Virus record (IMG/VR): IMGVR_UViG_3300033141_004006 | Span: 1-33,066 of that record | Direction: 5' to 3' (one strand) | Source of the DNA: a virus | Length of the DNA: 33,066 nucleotides | Part shown: piece after piece, positions 29,201-33,066 of the stretch | Layout of the letters: each line of letters begins with the position of its first letter | Numbering within the stretch: position 1 is the first letter of the stretch | The notes under the pieces: generated by a model | Told to the model about the DNA's origin: nothing | Database searches by the model: none | Seen by the model: only the letters and a program-made list of their open reading frames with translations | Translations under genes and position numbers: made by a program

Positions 29201-29735
29201 CATAAATTGTACTTCCCTTAAGGCTAAGTTGGGTGCTCAAACAGATCATGGTGTTCTTGTTGGTGCAGCAACGACTGCGGCTCTTACGGCATTAGCGGTA
29301 GGTACTAACGGCCAGCTTCTTGTTGGAAGTACGGGAGCGGATCCGGTATTTGCAACGGTAGCATCGGCTGATGGCTCAGTTGCTATAACAGGTGGTGCTG
29401 GAACAATAGATCTTTCTTCAACGGGAACAATAGCTGTAAACAATCAGACTGGAACAACTTATGAGTTAGTTCTTGGAGATAGAGGAAAGATAGTAACGTG
29501 TACGAACGCTGCTGCAATTGACGTCACGATTCCAGTTAATGGTGATGTGGCGTTGGCCATTGGTACAAACGTTCTTATATCACAAAATGGGGCTGGAGTT
29601 GTTACCTTGGTTCCTGAGGGTGGAGTCACTTTGCGCTCTAGGGGCGCGCTGTTGGATTCTGCTGGACAGTATGCTGTTTTGTCTGTGACAAAAATTGCGA
29701 CGGACGAATGGATTTGTGGGGGAGATCTCGCCTAA
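26274..29735 (+). CDS. giant tail fibre 2 with phage tail-fibre repeats
   Basis: A 1153-residue fibre, the largest gene here. The N terminus has two copies of the shared module (about 14-56 and 62-108). Short 'TAGTGVEATTGDIDVVLGD' beta repeats run to about 240. A non-repetitive domain follows (about 270-570, VPVAWAGGQNVTGMTAGNAYFIY, MYTLATGKWARHSISDTFDG). Four full 100-101-residue repeats begin at residue 587, each ending in the PF03406-like pattern 'TQDGVVELATDAEAI..GTD', then half a repeat and a C-terminal tip (1060-1153). AAAGGGA is upstream. Repeats of this kind form trimeric fibre shafts. Confidence 0.8.
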   Translation: MSQAGQFLQNGAIGTLTGDAGGAIMPVAGNIDILGGVGITVTGTPGTLTITLGGAVSDSFPTDAGTAVPVAGDTNIFGGANINTTGVGDTVTIILDDDVTLAGSLTAGTGVTATTGNIVTSAGNITSSGTVSAGTGMNSVAGDITANAGDVIATLGDGNFGGNVIAGTGVEATTGDIDVVLGDIAVDAGDIDVTLGNITVDAGNIEATLGSVEAGTTLTAGTTLTVGTDVTFTSITDGGLIVDASGVVEASGALTTATGFATWTGAGNYFDDTTLGDFDLLRGGTGYIKGVPVAWAGGQNVTGMTAGNAYFIYIDDTGTIGSTAARTAALFEDNIVLFTCLRDSSTPNNQITVKENHPYDFPVSVSNYMHDTIDTVIESHQGGANITLNGTQKIEISGNDELADHGLYTDIDDSAGVAETFNQMYTLATGKWARHSISDTFDGYWNNAGTPTALGGNKFAVYTLYVTKDSLNTATARYGAVLNTSQYNNLAAAQTAIADGAISTRSGEITLLEQAQLGYIIYSEGATAIVDVIISKTTVGSHETVSGTNVASLITTDVTNFDGILSAGDTNVQSALETIDEWGKTTTDHAVLIGQGTGTPIISLAVAGNGELIIGSAGADPTVGSITSTDGSLTVTGGAGTLVLEGTDATETQDGVVELATDAEAIDGTDTVRAIVPTSLKAKLGAQTDHGVLVGSGTTAAITALGVATNGQLIVGSTGADPVIATLGSTDGSITVTGGAGTLVVEGTDATTTQDGVVELATDAEAIDGTDTVRAIVPTSLKAKLGTQTDHGVLLGSGTTGAITALGVAGNGQLVIGSAGADPAVASVGSTDGSLTVTEGAGTLVIEGTDATETQDGVVELATDAEAIDGTDTVRAIVPTSLKAKLGAQTDHGILVGAGTTAAVTALAVGTNGQVAVGSTGADPVFATIGSTDGSLTITGGAGTLVIEGTAAGEAQVGSVELATDAEAIAGTASTVINCTSLKAKLGAQTDHGVLVGAATTAALTALAVGTNGQLLVGSTGADPVFATVASADGSVAITGGAGTIDLSSTGTIAVNNQTGTTYELVLGDRGKIVTCTNAAAIDVTIPVNGDVALAIGTNVLISQNGAGVVTLVPEGGVTLRSRGALLDSAGQYAVLSVTKIATDEWICGGDLA
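28032..29411 (+). repeat. tandem 303-nt coding repeats in fibre 2
   Basis: Units begin at 28032, 28335, 28638, 28941 (300 nt) and 29241 (half unit). Each encodes TDHGVLVGSGTTAAITAL, NGQLIVGSTGADP and TQDGVVELATDAEAIDGTD-type segments. Units 1-3 are almost identical as protein but very different as DNA through synonymous changes. Units 4 and 5 have also diverged in protein. Confidence 0.85.
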
Positions 29736-29760
29736 TGGAAATAAAGTGCAAGGATAATTC

Positions 29761-30693
29761 ATGATAGTATCTCAGCCTGGAATTCTGTCCTCTCACAGGA
29801 GGACGGTTTCTTCTGCATTAACGTGGACTACGGAGACTAGTTCGTTTGGTGCAGATGAAGTTAGTAATGCGGCTTATGATGGGTCGTCTATTTGGACGGC
29901 TGTAGGTGGTTCTACGAAGATCGCAACAGCCCCCGACCCAACTGGAACTTGGACTCAAGAGACATCTCCGTTTGCTGGTTTAGTATTGGATGCTAGATGG
30001 GATGGAACATACTGGGTGGCATGTGGTTTTGAGGGTGAGATTGCGACGGCAACTGACCCTACCGGAACGTGGACTTTAAGAGCTAATCCGTTCTCTGGAG
30101 GTGGTGGAGACTTCATAACATCTGTCTTTTGGGATGGAACATATTGGGTCGCCGTAGGATCAGGAGCTGAGATGGCAACTGCTACCGATCCAACTGGAAC
30201 CTGGACATCTAGGACATCTTCTTTTACGGCTGACAATATTTATGGAGTTACATATGGAAATAGCATTTGGGTAGCTGTTGGAAATGCTGGAAAGATAGCA
30301 ACGGCAACCGACCCTACGGGAACGTGGACCCAGAGGGCCAATCCGTTTGCAAGTATTAATGTAAGAGATGTTGCATATGGAAATGGTATATGGTGTGCAG
30401 TTGCTTATGATGGTGAAATTGCAACGGCTCCTGATCCAACAAGCACCTGGACGCTGACTACTGGTACTGGATATGGAGCTACAGACGACTTTAGAAAGTT
30501 AGATTTTGGTAATGGTAGATTTTGTGCTGTTGGGTTAACTGGGATAGTAACAACTTCGTTTGCTCCTCAGACTTCGTGGGATACAAATTCATCACCATTT
30601 GGTGGGGATGCTGGACTTGGAGTGGGGTATGGATCTGACGGTTATTGGGTAATAACCGGTTCGGCCGGAAAATTATTTACTGCCCCGGGTTAA
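29761..30693 (+). CDS. free-standing seven-repeat beta-propeller-like protein
   Basis: A 310-residue protein made almost wholly of seven repeats of about 41 residues. The consensus is TWTxRxxPFxx, then VxYGNGIWVAVGxxGxIATA and DPTG. Seven four-stranded repeats of this length are typical of a closed propeller. No signal peptide or TM segment is seen, so it probably belongs to the virion tip. AAGGA is seven bases before the ATG. It may bind glycans or act as a fibre cap; sialidase Asp-box motifs (SxDxGxxW) are absent, so no enzyme activity is assigned. Confidence 0.7.
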   Translation: MIVSQPGILSSHRRTVSSALTWTTETSSFGADEVSNAAYDGSSIWTAVGGSTKIATAPDPTGTWTQETSPFAGLVLDARWDGTYWVACGFEGEIATATDPTGTWTLRANPFSGGGGDFITSVFWDGTYWVAVGSGAEMATATDPTGTWTSRTSSFTADNIYGVTYGNSIWVAVGNAGKIATATDPTGTWTQRANPFASINVRDVAYGNGIWCAVAYDGEIATAPDPTSTWTLTTGTGYGATDDFRKLDFGNGRFCAVGLTGIVTTSFAPQTSWDTNSSPFGGDAGLGVGYGSDGYWVITGSAGKLFTAPG

Positions 30694-30711
30694 TAAATAA
30701 AAGGAGATGTG

Positions 30712-32502
30712 ATGGCAAGAACAAAAAGAGTTACAGGTATGCATCCTTTGTCGTACATGGGTGTTGAGGCTACTACGCCTCCTCAGTTGATAGAGAGAGA
30801 TATCGATCCTACTTCAGAATTTAATCAATTCAATATTGGAACTATTTGGGTAAATACCCTTACAGAAGATGTATGGATGCTTACCGATCTTACCGGTGGC
30901 GTAGCGAGTTGGACTCTTATGAGCCATGAAACTCTTGTAATCAATGGTGATACTGGGACTGCTACTGAAGATAACGGTGAAGTAAACATCATAGGAAGTG
31001 GCGTCTTAAATACGGCTGGTGCAACGGATACCCTTACGCTAGGGATGACAGCAGCTACTGATGGGCAGTTGATCATAGCAGGTACAGGCATAGTTCCTGC
31101 GTGGGGAACGGTAACATCGGGTGATGGTACGATTACCATAACGGCTGGCCCTAATTCTTTGGACATAACACGTACTGGCGGCGGTGGAGCAACAACCTTT
31201 CACACTGATGCTGGAAATGCGGTTACTGCAGGTGCGGCTATTACGATAGCTGGTGGTACTAACTTAAACACTGCTGGAGCTGTAAATACCGTAACTGTCA
31301 ACCTGGATAATGATGTAACGATAAGCGGTAAGATGACATCTGCTGCTTTAGAGTGTACTAGTTTGCAGTCTACTGATTTAACGGCTGGCTTTTTGGAGTC
31401 TGATGGAGCGGGTAATGTAACTAACTCTGAGGGTACGGATGGTCAGTTGATCATAGCTGCAACAGGTGCCGCAGCAGCATGGGCTAACTTAACGTCTGCA
31501 GCTGGAACTATGCAGATAACAGAGGGTGCTAACACGATTAATCTGGAATCTATAGCTGGTCTTGCATCTCCGTATGCGCTTATTTGGACAGATGGGGGAC
31601 CAGGTGGAACTGCAATTAGTGGCATTGGCGATGATGGAACAACTTTAGTCGTAACGCATGGTTCAACTGTTTTTGCATCTACTACTCTTCTCGACTCAAG
31701 TTGGACGAACGAGGGTGTGGCTGGTAGTGCTTTGGCTGATATACATGTAAGAGATAATGACGAGACGGCAGCAGTTATGGCTACGCAAGATGGTTCTAAT
31801 TACACGGTATATCATGCCACTACTCCTACTGCTGCTTATACGAAGTACATTATTAATGCCACCAGTACTGGTGATACGTTTACCTCTATTAACCATGATG
31901 GCTTTTATTGGATGATTACTGGAACTAGTATTAACGGAGGTACCAACGGTATACATTACGATGCTAATCCTGCTTCTGGTGCATGGACTTTCAATAGTGT
32001 TGGCTTAACGTCTCAGGCACTTAATGACAGTGCATATGGTGGTGGAAGGTGGGTTGTTGTAGGAGACAATGGGAAAATAGCTTACAACGACACAGATCCT
32101 ATTGGTGCATGGACTGATATTCCGGATACCAACAGTGGATTTGACGAGACAAGCAGTGCTGCAATTCATATTACGTCAATTACATATGCGACAGCTTTAG
32201 GGTTATTTGTAGCAGTCTCTAATGAGGCAAGGATTGCAACATCTCCAGACGGAATAAACTGGACTCAGCGTGATTCTGAAGGGAAAATTACTGGCACATC
32301 CTTCACAGATATTCACTGGGATTCTACTAACGGAATTTTAAGTGCGATGTCCAGTACAGATGTAGTTATGTCTTATAATGGAATTAAATGGTTTCGTGAC
32401 CCGTCAGTATCAGCATCTAATTGCAAAATTATGGGAGATTTAAACGGAAACGGAATTATGTTCACTTCAACGGATGCTGACAAATATTTTGTAGTTAGAT
32501 AA
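30712..32502 (+). CDS. tail fibre 3 with C-terminal propeller-like domain
   Basis: A 596-residue fibre. ATG 30712 follows AAAGGAGATGTG; the GTG one codon earlier is less likely. Residues 42-70 (IGTIWVNTLTEDVWMLTDLT) match the anchor-like segment of fibre 1. Shared modules follow at about 78-120 and 163-208, and TDGQLIIAATGAAAAWANL (242-260) almost repeats fibre 1. From about 287 to the end come seven W/Y-G repeats (INWTQRDSEG, GAWTFNSVG, RWVVVGDNGKIAY) resembling the free-standing protein at 29761. It looks like a fibre with a propeller receptor-binding head. Confidence 0.75.
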   Translation: MARTKRVTGMHPLSYMGVEATTPPQLIERDIDPTSEFNQFNIGTIWVNTLTEDVWMLTDLTGGVASWTLMSHETLVINGDTGTATEDNGEVNIIGSGVLNTAGATDTLTLGMTAATDGQLIIAGTGIVPAWGTVTSGDGTITITAGPNSLDITRTGGGGATTFHTDAGNAVTAGAAITIAGGTNLNTAGAVNTVTVNLDNDVTISGKMTSAALECTSLQSTDLTAGFLESDGAGNVTNSEGTDGQLIIAATGAAAAWANLTSAAGTMQITEGANTINLESIAGLASPYALIWTDGGPGGTAISGIGDDGTTLVVTHGSTVFASTTLLDSSWTNEGVAGSALADIHVRDNDETAAVMATQDGSNYTVYHATTPTAAYTKYIINATSTGDTFTSINHDGFYWMITGTSINGGTNGIHYDANPASGAWTFNSVGLTSQALNDSAYGGGRWVVVGDNGKIAYNDTDPIGAWTDIPDTNSGFDETSSAAIHITSITYATALGLFVAVSNEARIATSPDGINWTQRDSEGKITGTSFTDIHWDSTNGILSAMSSTDVVMSYNGIKWFRDPSVSASNCKIMGDLNGNGIMFTSTDADKYFVVR

Positions 32503-32528
32503 AAAAAGATACTTCTTCATATCTCCAC

Positions 32529-32568
32529 GAGGCGCTCTGGGTGCGCGATTTCACATTTGGAGCGCCTC
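32529..32568 (+). terminator. hairpin after fibre 3
   Basis: GAGGCGCTC (32529-32537) pairs perfectly with GAGCGCCTC (32560-32568) around a 22-base loop, 26 bases after the fibre stop. The sequence CATATTATACT follows. The loop and 3' arm overlap the promoter of the downstream ncRNA candidate. Confidence 0.5.
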
Positions 32569-32578
32569 ATATTATACT
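32550..32578 (+). promoter_or_regulatory. sigma70-like promoter of the ncRNA candidate
   Basis: TTCACA (32550-32555), 17-base spacer, TATACT (32573-32578). Each hexamer departs from consensus at one position (-35) or at one or two (-10). Transcription would begin near 32585, two bases before the first stem of the predicted RNA. Confidence 0.65.
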
Positions 32579-32584
32579 AGGTAA

Positions 32585-32742
32585 ATGGCTTACGGCTATA
32601 TGCGGTAAGTCTGGGCCACTATCAACTGGCCTATTGTGCTCCGCCGTTGCAAGACGGACTTGGAAGGACAAGTTTCTAATAATCAGAAGCAGTTGATATC
32701 TCCACCGCTCTTGGTTGGTCTCAACAGCCAGGGCGGTTTTCT
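32585..32742 (+). ncRNA. candidate structured small RNA, about 158 nt
   Basis: No coding frame of note. Predicted stems: GGCTTAC 32587-32593 with GTAAGTC 32605-32611; TGGGCCA 32612-32618 with TGGCCTA 32627-32633; CCGT 32644-32647 with ACGG 32654-32657; ACTTG 32658-32662 with CAAGT 32669-32673; TTCT 32674-32677 with AGAA 32685-32688; then the terminator stem. The loop and 3' edge of stem 2 (TATCAACTG 32620-32628) are fully complementary to CAGTTGATA (32690-32698), so a pseudoknot or a structural switch is possible. It is bounded by its own promoter and terminator and faces a convergent gene, so it is not a leader. It matches no RNA family I know. Confidence 0.6.
32705..32742 (+). terminator. 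intrinsic terminator of the ncRNA candidate
   Basis: CCGCTC (32705-32710) pairs with GGGCGG (32731-32736), with further interrupted pairing inside (TTGGTTG with CAA..CCA) and a GTCT loop, followed by TTTTCT. This is the only hairpin in the window with a convincing T-run directly after the stem. Confidence 0.7.
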
Positions 32743-32753
32743 AAAGGAGAATA

Positions 32754-33066
32754 TTATAGTTTACTCTTCCCGTCTCTTGAGTTCACGAGTTGTTGTACTT
32801 GACGTTTAACGTCTCTGTATTTTGATTTAGGCATGTCGGCTAAGGTTTGTATTTTAAGAGTCTCTAGAATCTTTTCGGCTATATCAGCGTAGTCTCCTAG
32901 GACATATCTAATCTCGTTCTCTTGATCTTGTGAGATAGTATCAAATGACTCTTCTTTTGCCTTGTAGCGAACGTTTAGTCCGGTACCCTTGTTTTGTGAT
33001 CTTCTTACATCTTCCATATCTCTCTCACCATCGTCGTCGTCTAGGTCGTCAGTGATGGTGATGTTG
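32754..33066 (-). CDS. C-terminal part of a gene entering from beyond the window
   Basis: An ATG exists at 33017 (87 residues), but the frame stays open to the window edge through an acidic stretch (DDLDDDDGERD) and that ATG has only a weak SD, so the true start is probably outside. The visible tail, ISQDQENEIRYVLGDYADIA then LADMPKSKYRDVKRQVQQL, recalls the small helical C-terminal domain found on some phage recombination proteins (RecT/ERF-associated); this is a weak resemblance. It is convergent with the ncRNA candidate. Confidence 0.5.
   Translation of the reverse strand, partial: NITITDDLDDDDGERDMEDVRRSQNKGTGLNVRYKAKEESFDTISQDQENEIRYVLGDYADIAEKILETLKIQTLADMPKSKYRDVKRQVQQLVNSRDGKSKL

Noticed and set aside
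28032-29411. CRISPR array or diversity-generating retroelement template repeats
   Set aside because: Repeats are 300-303 nt, in frame and coding, without spacers; no reverse transcriptase or adenine-biased variable repeat is present in the window.
22721-29443. Long minus-strand frames rich in Val/Pro/Ala inside the fibre genes
   Set aside because: They mirror the Gly/Ala/Thr repeats of the fibres, have no SD and no independent similarity; shadows.
29761-30693. Sialidase assignment for the seven-repeat protein
   Set aside because: No Asp-box (SxDxGxxW) or catalytic Arg triad is visible; only the repeat architecture is supported.

Overview
This window reads as the packaging and virion-structure half of a short-tailed (podovirus-like) Caudoviricetes genome or prophage, followed by an accessory block and a very large receptor-binding locus. 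The diagnostic genes are a large terminase with Walker A/B and RNase H-like nuclease motifs, a P22-type portal, a coiled-coil scaffold-like protein, an N4-gp56-type HK97-fold capsid protein, a head-tail adaptor, a P22 gp10/T7 gp12-type tail nozzle and two putative ejection proteins. No tape measure, sheath or baseplate gene is present, which fits a short tail. Replication, lysis and integration genes are not recognisable here.

Layout. (1) 9-2395: seven tightly overlapping small genes including a probable small terminase and a small membrane/coiled-coil protein. (2) 2454-4857: a membrane protein with C-terminal AT-hooks, the large terminase, a candidate lipoprotein and a one-TM protein. (3) 4883-5035: a tRNA-like folded element that is not a normal tRNA. 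(4) 5096-9150: portal, four small conserved proteins and scaffold. (5) 9151-9422: hairpins, a sigma70-like promoter and a leader of repeated stem-loops in front of the capsid gene. (6) 9423-18507: capsid, decoration-like protein, adaptor, fibre, nozzle and ejection genes, including a gene that appears to start with AUU. (7) 18513-18540: a 28-nt palindrome where two convergent operons meet. (8) 18558-22297, minus strand: seven small proteins with N-terminal signal sequences and very basic or second hydrophobic segments, interrupted by an HNH endonuclease gene, and served by two near-identical promoters. (9) 22482-32502: three large repetitive fibres, a free-standing seven-repeat propeller-like protein and four small proteins, three of them paralogous. 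(10) 32550-32742: a free-standing candidate ncRNA gene with its own promoter, several stem-loops, a possible 7-9 bp pseudoknot and an intrinsic terminator. (11) 32754-33066: a minus-strand gene running off the window.

The late genes work in the usual order: terminase and portal package DNA into a scaffolded capsid, adaptor and nozzle close the head, ejection proteins deliver the genome, and the fibre block recognises the host. The minus-strand cluster is not virion-like. It looks like a set of independently expressed, exported accessory proteins. The signal peptides, the UIM-like motifs in one protein and the basic patches suggest a host that lives inside or on eukaryotic cells. Dependentiae (TM6) is my guess from the style of the proteins, not a demonstrated fact.

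The standard genetic code fits throughout. Starts are mostly ATG with clear Shine-Dalgarno (SD) sequences, with several GTG starts.
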